DNA of 59,517 nt from JAMOBE01 sp039908285 (GTDB taxonomy: Bacteria > Pseudomonadota > Alphaproteobacteria > Rhodospirillales > Rhodospirillaceae). The stretch lies in NCBI GenBank assembly GCA_039908285.1, contig JAMOBE010000014.1, positions 1 through 59,517 on the forward strand, in the 5' to 3' direction. This document shows, piece by piece, positions 18,487-27,086 of the stretch (position 1 is the first letter of the stretch; each line of letters starts with the position of its first letter). Under the pieces are notes generated by a model. The model was not told the DNA's origin. It saw only the letters and a list, made by a program, of their open reading frames with translations, and made no database searches. The translations under genes and the position numbers were made by a program.

Positions 18487-18561
18487 GTTGCAAGCCGTTG
18501 CGCGTCACCCCTGCCGTCGCAACGCCGCGACGGCGTTGCGCAACGCTCCGTTTGGTGCAAC
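18487..18561. promoter_or_regulatory. Cluster of GTTGC/GCAAC half-sites, candidate activator binding region
   Basis: Six half-sites lie in 75 bases: GTTGC at 18487, 18497 and 18535; GCAAC at 18519, 18540 and 18557. They include the perfect inverted repeat 18519-18539 (GCAACGCCG CGA CGGCGTTGC) and the palindrome CGTTGCGCAACG at 18534-18545. The cluster is about 170-255 bases upstream of the sigma54 promoter, the distance expected of an enhancer for the PAS-sigma54 activator whose gene it precedes. Confidence 0.55.
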
Positions 18562-18629
18562 ACTGCGGGATCGCCCGACCACCACGTTCGGGCGGGATCG
18601 GGGGGGGACGACGTGGGCTGGGGGACGAC

Positions 18630-20033
18630 GTGGGCGAGCTGACCGATGTGCTGCCGCTGCTGGAAGCCATCGTCTCCTTCATGGATGACGGCGTCGTCGT
18701 CGCGCGGCCGAATGGCGAGCTTCTGTACCAGAACCCGGCGGCGGGCCGCCTGCTCGGCTTTGCGCCGAACGAGCCGGTGCGCCGCCTGCGGGACACCGGC
18801 ACCCTGAACCTGGAGCAGGCCATCCTCGAGGCATCGGGGGACGACGACCCGGGCGACCGCCGCGACGGCCCGTTCGTTCGCTTCGAGCGCCGGGTGCGGG
18901 TGGGGGGCGGCTACCGCAGCCTCGAGTTCAACGCCTCGATCGTCGCCGTACCGGGGACCGAGGCCGGCCTGCGCCTGGTCATCATCCGCGACCGCACCGA
19001 GAAGCGGCGCATGGAGGCCATGGTCACCCGCGCCCAGACCGAACTCATCAGCACCGACCCCCAGATGCTGGAAATCCTGAACCGCGTCCACCATATCGCT
19101 CCTACCGACGCCTTCGTGCTGCTTCAGGGCGAATCGGGAACTGGCAAGACGCAGATCGCGCGCATGAGCCACAGGATGAGCAATCGGGCGAAGGGTCCCT
19201 TCGTCGAGGTCAACTGCGCGGCCATCCCCGAAAGCCTGATCGAATCCGAGCTGTTCGGCCACGTCAAGGGCGCCTATACCGGCGCCACCCAGGACCGGCC
19301 CGGCCGGTTCCAGGCGGCCAACCGGGGGACCCTGTTCCTCGACGAGATCAGCGAGTTCCCGCTGCACCTCCAGGCCAAGCTGCTGCGCGCCGTCCAGGAT
19401 CAGGAGTTCGAGATGGTGGGCTCCGACCGGTCGGTGAAGGTCGACGTGCGGGTCATCAGCGCCTCGAATCGCAGCCTGCGCGAGATGGTGGACCGCGGCG
19501 AGTTCCGCTCGGACCTGTACTATCGCCTGGCGGTGATCCCCGTCAGCATCCCGCCGCTCCGCGACCGTCCCGGGGACATCCCCCTGCTGTTGCTGCACTA
19601 CTGCAAGCAGATGGCGGAGGTCCGCTATCCGGAGGACATCGAGTGCTCGCCCGAGGCCATGAAGATGATGATGGAGTACCCGTGGCCCGGCAACGTGCGC
19701 GAGCTGGAAAACGCCGTCGAGCATGGCATCCTCTGCGCCGTCGGCACCAGGGTGGTCCCGGAAAGCCTGCCCCAGAACATCCGGGAGTACGCCCGCCAGT
19801 CGGGTCGCGGCGACCGCCCATCGGCGCCGGAGACCGCGGCGCCGGAGACCGCGGCGCCGGAGACCGCGGCGCCAGTGACGTCCGGGACGGACTGGGACGA
19901 CGCCTCTCTGCGCAGGATGATCGAGGAGGCACTCTCCGCGGCCGGCGGCAACAAGGCCGCCGCCGCCCGGGCGCTCGGCATCGACCGCACCACCCTGTGG
20001 CGGCGCATGCGCCGGCTTGGACTCGCGTCATGA
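18630..20033 (+). CDS. PAS-domain sigma54-dependent Fis-family transcriptional activator
   Basis: About 468 residues from the GTG at 18630 (GGGGGA 4-5 bases upstream); earlier in-frame starts give no recognisable sequence. An N-terminal PAS-like sensor (about residues 5-125, SFMDDGVVVARPNGELLYQNPAAGRLLGF) is joined to an AAA+ domain with Walker A GESGTGKT near 168-175 and sigma54 loop GAYTGA near 214-219, a Tyr-for-Phe form known in some activators. The C-terminus is a Fis-type HTH (NKAAAARALGIDRTTLWRRMRRLGL) behind an APET AAPET AAPET repeat linker. It likely senses a small molecule and controls the divergent SCP2-RND operon. Confidence 0.88.
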   Translation: MGELTDVLPLLEAIVSFMDDGVVVARPNGELLYQNPAAGRLLGFAPNEPVRRLRDTGTLNLEQAILEASGDDDPGDRRDGPFVRFERRVRVGGGYRSLEFNASIVAVPGTEAGLRLVIIRDRTEKRRMEAMVTRAQTELISTDPQMLEILNRVHHIAPTDAFVLLQGESGTGKTQIARMSHRMSNRAKGPFVEVNCAAIPESLIESELFGHVKGAYTGATQDRPGRFQAANRGTLFLDEISEFPLHLQAKLLRAVQDQEFEMVGSDRSVKVDVRVISASNRSLREMVDRGEFRSDLYYRLAVIPVSIPPLRDRPGDIPLLLLHYCKQMAEVRYPEDIECSPEAMKMMMEYPWPGNVRELENAVEHGILCAVGTRVVPESLPQNIREYARQSGRGDRPSAPETAAPETAAPETAAPVTSGTDWDDASLRRMIEEALSAAGGNKAAAARALGIDRTTLWRRMRRLGLAS

Positions 20034-20205
20034 CGGGGCTCTGGTCGGCGCTTTCTGGCCCGAAATTTGCACTCCACCCCCGGGGACCGAAGAAATTGGC
20101 CCATGGAGTGGGGAAGATTGCGATTAGGGCGTTGCTATCCTGGAGGCGTTGGCGCATGCTTCCCGCATATCCCTTCCGCTACAGGATGAAGGAAAGCTCG
20201 TTGTG

Positions 20206-20610
20206 ATGAGAAACTTCGTCGTCAAGAATCCAGTCGGAGTGTTCGTACTCACAGGCATCCTGTGCGTGATGGGATTTTTTACCTTGGTCATGTATGGCAT
20301 GGCCCGTAACCTCGATACCATGACATCCGTCATGGTGCAGATGGGCGGCGATCTTCAGAGCATGGCGCAGGTTCAGAACGTGATGGCCAGGGATATCGGG
20401 TCGATGTCCAGGGATATGGGCACGATGCGCGTTTCCATCGACCACATGGACGCCGGCATGACCCAGATGACCGAGGACGTCACCCTGATGGCCGGCAACG
20501 TGACCCAGATGACCGGCCTCGTGGGGCGCATGTCCTTTGACATCGGCCGGGGGGCTCACTCGTTCTCGTCGCCGATGAACTATATGGGCAACATGTTCGG
20601 CGTTCCGTAA
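20206..20610 (+). CDS. Methionine-rich small membrane protein of unknown function
   Basis: 134 residues with about 21 Met (16%). One N-terminal membrane segment (VGVFVLTGILCVMGFFTLVMY, residues ~10-30) is followed by a helix in which Met recurs every 3-4 or 7 positions (NLDTMTSVMVQMGGDLQSMAQVQNVMARDIGSM region), a heptad-like coiled coil. It has no Cys and no recognisable enzyme motif. A GTG at 20203 is an equally near start; AAGGAAA lies 8-11 bases upstream. It is 172 bases past the sigma54 activator on the same strand. Not recognised; a membrane-anchored coiled coil, possibly metal-binding or oxidation-sensitive through Met. Confidence 0.6.
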   Translation: MRNFVVKNPVGVFVLTGILCVMGFFTLVMYGMARNLDTMTSVMVQMGGDLQSMAQVQNVMARDIGSMSRDMGTMRVSIDHMDAGMTQMTEDVTLMAGNVTQMTGLVGRMSFDIGRGAHSFSSPMNYMGNMFGVP

Positions 20611-20623
20611 GGCGGAACGAGAC

Positions 20624-22150
20624 TCAGCCGACGCTCCAGAATCTGGACTGACGGGTAAACGCCTTCCACTCCCCGCGCGCGTCCGAGAGATGAGCCTCGG
20701 CGGCAGCGACGTGCCATCCGGCGATCAGGCCGGCCGGCCAGGCCTGCCGTGCGTCGGCGGCGGCGGCTTCGGCCGCCAGCACCGCGCGGCCGACCTGGAT
20801 GTCGTTGAGCCGTCCGAGCCGCTCGAGAAGACGGCGGAGCGCCACGAGGAAGCGCCGCGCCGCCTTGTCCCTGTCGGGATACAGGCTGACGAAGAACTCC
20901 GCCGCATAGCGCAGCTTCTTCAGGGCGATCCGCAGACGGTGGCGCCCTTCGTCGTCAAGGCGGCGGAAGTGCCGCCCCGCCTTCAGCACCCGCCGATAGC
21001 GCCGCTCCAGGGCGGCGGCGGCGAACGGCGCGATGGGCCCCTCCGAGTCGGGAAGGCCGCGGTCGGCGGCCCACGCCCCCATGGTCAGCAGCGCCGTGGT
21101 GAACCGCGGTCCCCCCAGCGCCTCCTGCAGGCGATCATGGTGCTCACGTCGGCGTCGCGCGTGTTCCGCGTGCAGCGCCTCCATCCCCGCTCCGCCCGGC
21201 AGATGGGCCAGGGCCGGCTCCAGCACCTCGGTGAGGAAGACGTCGGCGTCGCGGGCGGGGCCAAGGTGGGAGCCCAGCCAGGCGGCGGCCTCCCGTACGG
21301 AGTCGCCCCCGGCAGCCTCCACCCCGGGACCGCCCCCGAACACCGCGCGGACGGAGGCGAGCCGCCGCAGGGCGACCCGCATCTGGTGCACGCCCTCGGG
21401 GTCGGCCGTCGCCAGGACGCAGGGCTCGTTGCCGAGAAGCTGGCGCACGCAGCCGGCGGCGATGGCGGCGAAGGCCTGCCCCACCGTCATGTCGGGAGTG
21501 AGGCTCACCGGCTCGGCGCGGACCGGCCGGGGGGCGGCGCCCATGACCAGGGCGAAGCCCCGGTCCGACTTGCTGGCCGTGGCGAGGCGCATGGGAATGC
21601 GCCGCTGCAGATCAAGCGCGATGGCGTAGAGCCGCTCCGGCTCGCCCCGCACCAGTTCCAGTTCCGCCTCGCGGATGGGCACGGCTCCGGACGCCGCTTC
21701 CACCCGCCCGCTGTCCAGCATCAGCTTCACCTCCCAGCCGGGTCCGCCCAGGGTCCAGGTGGTCCGCTGGATCGCGGTGACGAACTGGGGCCGCAGCGAC
21801 TCAGCCACTCCCGGCCGCTCGAGCAGCGGCGCCACGGCGGTGCGCAGCATGGGAGCGATCTCGGGCGCGTCGCCGGCGATCTCGTCCTCCCACTCGTCGC
21901 GGGCGAACAGGCCGGCGGTGCCGGTGGCGCGAGCCTTGACCGTCTGCACCCGCCGCCCGCCGATATGGCGCACCCGCAGCGTCACCCCCCCGTCATACAG
22001 CGCCAGGTCGGGGGTGTCGAAATACACCGAGTGCAGCAGCCGCCGCACCGGCCGGCCGATGCCGCTCCTGCGGATCAGCGGGTGACGCCGCAGCCGCCCC
22101 AGGTCATCGGGAGCCAGTTCCAGCTTGAGTTCGATTTCCATCCCGCCCAT
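20624..22150 (-). CDS. CYTH-CHAD domain protein (triphosphate tunnel metalloenzyme fused to CHAD)
   Basis: 508 residues. The N-terminal CYTH domain (about 1-205) opens with the EIELKLEL metal/triphosphate-binding signature and has HSVYFDTPDLALYDGGVTLRVR and a KSDRGFAL-type strand. The C-terminal CHAD domain (about 220-500) has the conserved EGVHQMRVALRRLASVRAVF basic helix and RLRIALKKLRYAAEFF. The CYTH part usually hydrolyses inorganic triphosphate and CHAD binds polyphosphate. An ATG at 22141 (MEIEL) is an alternative start. It is convergent with the Met-rich protein gene, whose stop is 13 bases away. Confidence 0.9.
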   Translation of the reverse strand: MGGMEIELKLELAPDDLGRLRRHPLIRRSGIGRPVRRLLHSVYFDTPDLALYDGGVTLRVRHIGGRRVQTVKARATGTAGLFARDEWEDEIAGDAPEIAPMLRTAVAPLLERPGVAESLRPQFVTAIQRTTWTLGGPGWEVKLMLDSGRVEAASGAVPIREAELELVRGEPERLYAIALDLQRRIPMRLATASKSDRGFALVMGAAPRPVRAEPVSLTPDMTVGQAFAAIAAGCVRQLLGNEPCVLATADPEGVHQMRVALRRLASVRAVFGGGPGVEAAGGDSVREAAAWLGSHLGPARDADVFLTEVLEPALAHLPGGAGMEALHAEHARRRREHHDRLQEALGGPRFTTALLTMGAWAADRGLPDSEGPIAPFAAAALERRYRRVLKAGRHFRRLDDEGRHRLRIALKKLRYAAEFFVSLYPDRDKAARRFLVALRRLLERLGRLNDIQVGRAVLAAEAAAADARQAWPAGLIAGWHVAAAEAHLSDARGEWKAFTRQSRFWSVG

Positions 22151-22215
22151 GATACTGCGGTTCTTGTCTGGAATTCATCCTTCCTGCGTGTTAAGCACTC
22201 GTTTGCAGGCTGAAG

Positions 22216-23526
22216 GTGGAGCCGTTGGGGAGTAAGCGAGCGTTGCGTGGCCTTGCCCGTGCAGTGAGCGTGGCGATGATGGCCACCGTGGCCGTGGCCG
22301 GCTGCGGCGGCGTCTCCGATCCGGGGTTCTCCCGCGACCTCATGTTCTGGGGCGACGCGCCCTATGCCGACCTGGCGCTCGGGGCCATCAGCCGCGGCGA
22401 CATCGCCGTCGCCGAGAAGTACGCCGAGAAGGCGCTGCGCTACAATCACCGGGATCCCTACGCCCTCTACGCCATCGGCCTGGTGTACGAGAACACCGGC
22501 CGCCGCGAGAAGGCGCGTCAGGCCTATCGGGAAATGCTGCAATTGAAGCCCGACGGCCCGGCCACCGTCGCCGGTCCGGGGCAGCTCACCAATCTGCAGC
22601 TCACCGACCTGGTCACCGCCCGCCTGCGCACCCTCGACGAGACGGCGGCGCGGGGCGGCACGTCGGTCGCGGCGACGAGCCCGCTGCCGCCGGCGTTTTC
22701 CTCCGCGAGCCCCACGGCGCCGGAGCGGGGCGTGGCGGTCGCCCGCTCGCCACAGACCGACTCCGTCGGCGACACCACCGCCATCCGCCGGTTCGAGATC
22801 ATGCGCCAGCTCGTCAACCAGGGCCTGGTGTCGGAGGACGAGTACAAGGCCCGCCGCGCCCAGAACATCGGCGCCCTGCTGCCCCTGTCCTCGTCACCGC
22901 CGGCAGCCGGGCTCGACCGCCGGATCCCGACCCAGGAGGAGGTCAGCGCGCGGCTACAGGCCCTGCGCGCCGCCCTTGAGCAGCGCTCCATCACCGCCGG
23001 GGAGCAAACCGCCGAGCGCTCGATGATCCTCGAGGGCCTGCTGCCGGCCCAGCCCTCGGCCACCGCCCCGCCCACGCCGCCGCCGCCCGGCATCATCGAG
23101 GCCGCGGCCATGGCCGGCCGGCTGGAGCGCCTGCGCTCCGCCAACCTCGTCACGCCAGAGGAAGTGGCCAAGGAAATGGAGGCCCTCGACCGCATCCTGC
23201 GCGGCCCGGCCCCCCTCGCCGGCCCACCGTCCGGCGGCGATCCCCGCCTGCTGCTGCCCCCCCCCGCCGCCGCCGGCGGCAAGGCGGCGCTGCACCTCGC
23301 CTCGTACAAGTCCCGCGCCCTGGCCGACGAGGGATGGCAGCAGATCAAGAGCAAATTCCCCGACCTCCTGGGCGACCTCAAGCCGAAGATCGTCACCGTC
23401 GACCTCGGCCCCCGCAAGGGCAAGTCCTACCGCCTCAAAGCCGGCCCCCTGAGCCAATCCGCCGCCGAAGACCTCTGCCGCAAACTCGGCGCCAAACACC
23501 AGTACTGCAAGGCCGAGGGGTATTAA
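22216..23526 (+). CDS. Lipoprotein with TPR-like and SPOR domains
   Basis: 436 residues from a GTG at 22216; TTG starts at 22225 and 22243 are possible, the first with GGTGGAG close upstream. The lipobox VAGC near residues 26-29 predicts a lipid-anchored protein. A TPR-like pair follows (GDIAVAEKYAEKALRYNHRDPYALYAIGLVYENTGRREKARQAYREML). The middle is Ala/Pro-rich and contains two helical SHOCT-like stretches (QLVNQGLVSEDEYKARRAQNIG and LRSANLVTPEEVAKEMEAL). The C-terminal ~80 residues (ALHLASYKSRALADEGWQQIKSKFPDLL to the end) are a SPOR peptidoglycan-binding domain. Likely envelope or division-site lipoprotein. Confidence 0.78.
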   Translation: MEPLGSKRALRGLARAVSVAMMATVAVAGCGGVSDPGFSRDLMFWGDAPYADLALGAISRGDIAVAEKYAEKALRYNHRDPYALYAIGLVYENTGRREKARQAYREMLQLKPDGPATVAGPGQLTNLQLTDLVTARLRTLDETAARGGTSVAATSPLPPAFSSASPTAPERGVAVARSPQTDSVGDTTAIRRFEIMRQLVNQGLVSEDEYKARRAQNIGALLPLSSSPPAAGLDRRIPTQEEVSARLQALRAALEQRSITAGEQTAERSMILEGLLPAQPSATAPPTPPPPGIIEAAAMAGRLERLRSANLVTPEEVAKEMEALDRILRGPAPLAGPPSGGDPRLLLPPPAAAGGKAALHLASYKSRALADEGWQQIKSKFPDLLGDLKPKIVTVDLGPRKGKSYRLKAGPLSQSAAEDLCRKLGAKHQYCKAEGY

Positions 23527-23576
23527 GGGGGGGGGGCAAGCGAGATGGCGCGGTTATTCTGGATCAAGCCCTCACG

Positions 23577-25184
23577 TCAGAGCAGTTCGCCCTGACTGCC
23601 GGTCGACTCTCGTGCGGCGGTCCGGAATGTTGTCGCGTCGTCGATCAGGGGAACCCGTGGGCGAATGCCCTGGAACAGCGCCGCCAGGGTGATGAGCTGA
23701 ATCCGGGGAACCTGGCCGGTCGGCGTGTCGACGAAGCCAGCGGCAGCGGCCTCTTTTTCCATCGGCCGGGTAGGAAGCGACAGGGAGATCAGGATGCCGA
23801 TGGCCGCCTTCTCCCGCTCCACCACGGCAATCAGGTCCCGCACCGCGCCGACGCCCACGGTGTCGCCCCCCTTGACCGATACCAGCACCTTCTCCGTCCT
23901 GCCCTTGCCGCTACGGAAGAACAGGATGCCGTCGATGCCGCCATCGGCGCCCTTCTTCCGGCCGCGATAGGGTCTGGCACCCACCAGGGATACCGCCCAC
24001 CACTGGAACTGATACTTGTCCCGCCGCGCCAGGTCCATGGCGCTTTCCAGGTCCTTCGGCGTCCCCAGCACATCGAACGCCATGCCGGGAAAGGCGTCCT
24101 TGAGGCGCCGCTCGATCAGGGAGATGGCGAGGTGGGTGATGTCGATGCCGATCCACCGCCGTCCCAGCTTTTCGGCGGCATGGACGGTGGTGCCGCAGCC
24201 GCAGAACGGGTCCAGCACCACATCGCCGGGATTGCTGGACGCGCGCAGGATCCGCTCCAGCAGCGCCACGGGCTTTTGTGTCGGATAGCCGAGCCGCTCC
24301 TCGGATAGATTGTGCATCGGCCGGATGTCGGTCCACACGTCCTGGAGTGGCACGCCTGGCAGGTCCTCCGGATAATGCCTGAGGCGGGGCATGCCGCCTT
24401 CCTTCCTGGGCCAGTGGACGCGACCTTCGGCGTCAAGCTTGTCAAGTTCCGATGGCGGACGGATCCAGTGTCGGCCCTTGGCCGTGATGTTGATGCCGCG
24501 CCAGGGTTGGCCGGTTTCGCCTTTTCTGGTGCCGGCCCCGGTCAGATCGGTGCGCTTCCACTTCCTGCCGTCCGGATCTTCCTGGTCAAAAAATGTATCC
24601 AGATACTTCTGGTCATAGGGTTGGAATAGGCGGTTCCAGGTGAACGTCTTACCCTTTGCGTAGAACAGGATGACGTCGTGGACCGGTCCGTATCTATCGG
24701 CGCTTGAGTGGGCGCTGGTTCTTTTCCAGATGATTTCGCTGAGGAAGCGCCCCGGCCCGAAGATGGCGTCGAGAAGGATCTTGAGGTAATGGCTGGCGGT
24801 GGGATCGCAGTGCAGGTACAGACTGGCCGTCGGCTTCATTACGCGGTGCAGTTCAAGCAGCCTGACCGCCATCATGGCGAGATAGGCCATCATGTCGCTC
24901 TGCCCGAGGAACGAACGCAGGGCCTGGAGGAGTTCGGCCGCCGCCGTGACGGGTGAGGCCAGGACCGCGGCGAAGGCGCGCTCTGATTCCTCGCCCCAGT
25001 GCCAGGTGTCCTCGAACGCCTCGATCTGGGCGGCCGCCCCCTTGCCCGAGGTGCCCTTGAACAGGAGGTTGTAGGTAGCCTGGCTGTTGAAGGGCGGGTC
25101 GAGATAGACGAGGTCGACACTCTCGGCGGCGACGCTGTCCCGCAGGACCGTCAGGTTATCGCCGAAGTGAAGGGCATTCCCCAT
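23577..25184 (-). CDS. Adenine/cytosine DNA methyltransferase fused to an Mrr-like nuclease domain
   Basis: About 535 residues. The catalytic motif IV is DPPF at residues 29-32 and the AdoMet motif I FxGxG equivalent is DPFCGCGTT near 323, so the order is that of beta-class N6/N4 amino-methyltransferases. After ~residue 370 a second domain has GxDGILFF (~413) and KVLVSVKGG (~436), the D...(x)VK pattern of Mrr-type restriction nucleases. This would be a single-chain modification-plus-cleavage enzyme or a nuclease-like recognition domain. The start at 25184 has GGGGG 7 bases upstream; another ATG is at 25190. No separate specificity or restriction subunit lies beside it. Confidence 0.83.
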   Translation of the reverse strand: MGNALHFGDNLTVLRDSVAAESVDLVYLDPPFNSQATYNLLFKGTSGKGAAAQIEAFEDTWHWGEESERAFAAVLASPVTAAAELLQALRSFLGQSDMMAYLAMMAVRLLELHRVMKPTASLYLHCDPTASHYLKILLDAIFGPGRFLSEIIWKRTSAHSSADRYGPVHDVILFYAKGKTFTWNRLFQPYDQKYLDTFFDQEDPDGRKWKRTDLTGAGTRKGETGQPWRGINITAKGRHWIRPPSELDKLDAEGRVHWPRKEGGMPRLRHYPEDLPGVPLQDVWTDIRPMHNLSEERLGYPTQKPVALLERILRASSNPGDVVLDPFCGCGTTVHAAEKLGRRWIGIDITHLAISLIERRLKDAFPGMAFDVLGTPKDLESAMDLARRDKYQFQWWAVSLVGARPYRGRKKGADGGIDGILFFRSGKGRTEKVLVSVKGGDTVGVGAVRDLIAVVEREKAAIGILISLSLPTRPMEKEAAAAGFVDTPTGQVPRIQLITLAALFQGIRPRVPLIDDATTFRTAARESTGSQGELL

Positions 25185-25408
25185 GAACATCCCCCGATTG
25201 ACCTGCCCCCGGAGGCAGGACGTTGCGATGGAGCCGAGTCTCCATGCGGCGTCCCGTTCTCCTGCTCAGGATACAACTTTCCGCCACCAGCCGCTACGTC
25301 GGGGTGCCGGCTCGCCGGGCGGTTCGGTGGGGGGTGGTTCCACAGGCTCCACGAACTCCACAAGCTTCCCCCCCGATATCACGGTACGGGCGCACCTGCA
25401 ACCCTGCC

Positions 25409-26119
25409 CTACAATCGTGTCACCAGCAGCCATACCGCCGCGGCGGAGGCGGAGAGGGTGGGGAGTGCCCACAGGGGGTTGGTGAAGTGGAGGGGGGGGC
25501 GGGGGGCGGCGGGGGGCCAGGGTTTGCGGCCGGTGACCATGGGAATGATGAGGTTCTCGCGCTTGACCACTAGATAGAACAGCGCCGCCAGGATGTGGGT
25601 GCCGACCAGGCCCAGCAGGAGCTTGAACGATACCTTGTGGACGGTGGTCAGGGTGTCGCCGTGCGCCTTGGACACCAGATGGGCGAGGGGGCCGCTGGTC
25701 GTGATGTCGTCGTTGGCGAACAGGCCCGAACCGGTCTGGACCAGCAGCACCAGCAGCAGGACGGCGATCATCCAGCCGCCGACGGGATTGTGGCCGGCCC
25801 AGCGGCTGGCGGGACGGCGGCCGGTCAGTTCGGCCAGGTAGTCCAGGGCAGCCCTCGGCCCCTGGAGGAAATGGGAGAAGCGGGCGGTGGTGCTGCCGAT
25901 CACCCCCCACACCAGGCGGAACAGCACCAGGGACAGAATCGCCAGGCCCGACAGCATGTGCACCGTCAGGAAACCGGCGACTCCGGCTCCCCAGCTCGTG
26001 CAGACCAGGATAACCAGGGACCAGTGGAACAGACGGGTCGGCAGATCCCAGACCGGGACCGGGATCAGGTCCTCCCCAGGTTCGTCACCGCCTCGATGGG
26101 CGTCGGAGTCTCTCGGCAT
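25409..26119 (-). CDS. Cytochrome b561-family membrane protein
   Basis: About 236 residues from the ATG at 26119. After VWDLPTRLFHWSLVILVCTSW come four to five membrane helices with spaced His for two b-type haems (RLFHW; FLTVHMLSGLAIL; TTVHKVSFKLLLGLVGTHILAALFYL). PVWDLPTRLFHW is the entry signature of the COG3658 (Ni,Fe-hydrogenase-b-like) cytochrome b561 group. It carries electrons between quinol and a periplasmic partner; a partner c-type cytochrome is not seen. An upstream extension of the frame to 26473 only reads the 27-base repeats as a nine-residue repeat and is rejected. Confidence 0.85.
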   Translation of the reverse strand: MPRDSDAHRGGDEPGEDLIPVPVWDLPTRLFHWSLVILVCTSWGAGVAGFLTVHMLSGLAILSLVLFRLVWGVIGSTTARFSHFLQGPRAALDYLAELTGRRPASRWAGHNPVGGWMIAVLLLVLLVQTGSGLFANDDITTSGPLAHLVSKAHGDTLTTVHKVSFKLLLGLVGTHILAALFYLVVKRENLIIPMVTGRKPWPPAAPRPPLHFTNPLWALPTLSASAAAVWLLVTRL

Positions 26120-26130
26120 GGTCCACGGTC

Positions 26131-26265
26131 CATGAGCGTAACATTGCGCCAGCGGCGCATGAACGTAACATTGCGCCAACGGCGCATGAACGTAACATTG
26201 CGCCAACGGCGCATGAACGTATGATTGCGCCAGAGGCGCATGAACGTAAGATTGCGCCAGAGGCG
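26131..26265. repeat. Five-copy 27-base tandem repeat between cytochrome b561 and psd
   Basis: Units start at 26131, 26158, 26185, 26212 and 26239 and begin CATGAACGTAACATTGCGCC with small changes (copies 4-5 have ATGATT/AAGATT and CAGAGG). Copies 1-3 hold a GCGCC/GGCGC hairpin, weakened by one mismatch in copies 4-5. It sits between divergent genes, so it may be an operator array or a minisatellite. Confidence 0.85.
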
Positions 26266-26306
26266 ACAGCGTACTACGGTACGAGGCTGAAAACATCCAA
26301 AAGGAT

Positions 26307-27086
26307 ATGGAGAGTCCCGAGGTGGAAAATCGTCCGACGTCTGCTCCGTCAGGGAGCGCCCCGCCAGGGGGCGCCCCACCAGAGGTCAGAGTCATTTCCA
26401 TCCGGGAGTACCTGTGGCCGCCCATCCATCCCGAGGGCTGGCGCTTCGTCCCGGTGTTCGCCCTGGCGACCATCCTCCTCGGTTGGCTGTGGCTGCCGCT
26501 GGCCGTGCCGGGGGCGATCCTGACGGTGTGGTGCGCCTATTTCTTCCGCAACCCCGACCGGGTGTCGCCGGTGCGCTCCGGGCTGATCCTGAGCCCGGCC
26601 GACGGGGTGGTGCAGATGATCGTCAAGGTGCCGCCGCCGCCCGAACTGGACATGGGCGAGGAGCCCATGCTCCGGGTCAGCATCTTCATGAGCGTGTTCA
26701 ACGTCCACGTGAACCGCGTCCCGGCCGACGGCCGGGTCGTCAAAAGCGTCTATCACCCGGGGGCCTTCCTCAACGCCTCCCTGGACAAGGCGAGCGCCGC
26801 CAACGAGCGCCACTCGGTGCGCATGACCCTGTCCGACGGGCGCGACCTGGCCTTCGTCCAGATCGCCGGCCTAGTGGCGCGGCGCATCCGCTGCGACCTG
26901 GTGGAGGGCCAGGCGGTGCGGGCGGGGGAGCGGTTCGGGCTGATCCGCTTCGGTAGCCGGCTCGACGTCTATCTGCCGGCGGACGTGGCGCCGCTGGTGA
27001 TCGTGGGCCAGACCGCCATCGCCGCCGAGACGGTGCTCGCCGATCTCGTCGCCGTCGAGCCGCCGCGCCGGGGGGAGATCCGCTAG
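26307..27086 (+). CDS. psd: Phosphatidylserine decarboxylase proenzyme
   Basis: 259 residues. The self-cleavage site RFGSRLDV has Gly216-Ser217, the residue that becomes the pyruvoyl cofactor in the short (Psd type II) family. Near the N-terminus (residues ~45-70) is the membrane segment VFALATILLGWLWLPLAVPGAILTVW, and the body has SPADGVVQMIVKVPP and SIFMSVFNVHVNRVPADG. It makes phosphatidylethanolamine from phosphatidylserine. It is followed with no gap by pssA. An alternative GTG start at 26322 has a better-spaced GGAGAG. Confidence 0.92.
   Translation: MESPEVENRPTSAPSGSAPPGGAPPEVRVISIREYLWPPIHPEGWRFVPVFALATILLGWLWLPLAVPGAILTVWCAYFFRNPDRVSPVRSGLILSPADGVVQMIVKVPPPPELDMGEEPMLRVSIFMSVFNVHVNRVPADGRVVKSVYHPGAFLNASLDKASAANERHSVRMTLSDGRDLAFVQIAGLVARRIRCDLVEGQAVRAGERFGLIRFGSRLDVYLPADVAPLVIVGQTAIAAETVLADLVAVEPPRRGEIR

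Noticed and set aside
18551..18567. A second -24/-12 promoter facing the activator gene
   Set aside because: The GG-to-GC spacing is one base short and the -24 block is poor.
26131..26265. CRISPR array
   Set aside because: Repeats are directly joined with no spacers and there are no cas genes.
26120..26473. N-terminal extension of cytochrome b561 with nine-residue repeats
   Set aside because: It only translates the 27-base repeats; family proteins begin near the chosen ATG.
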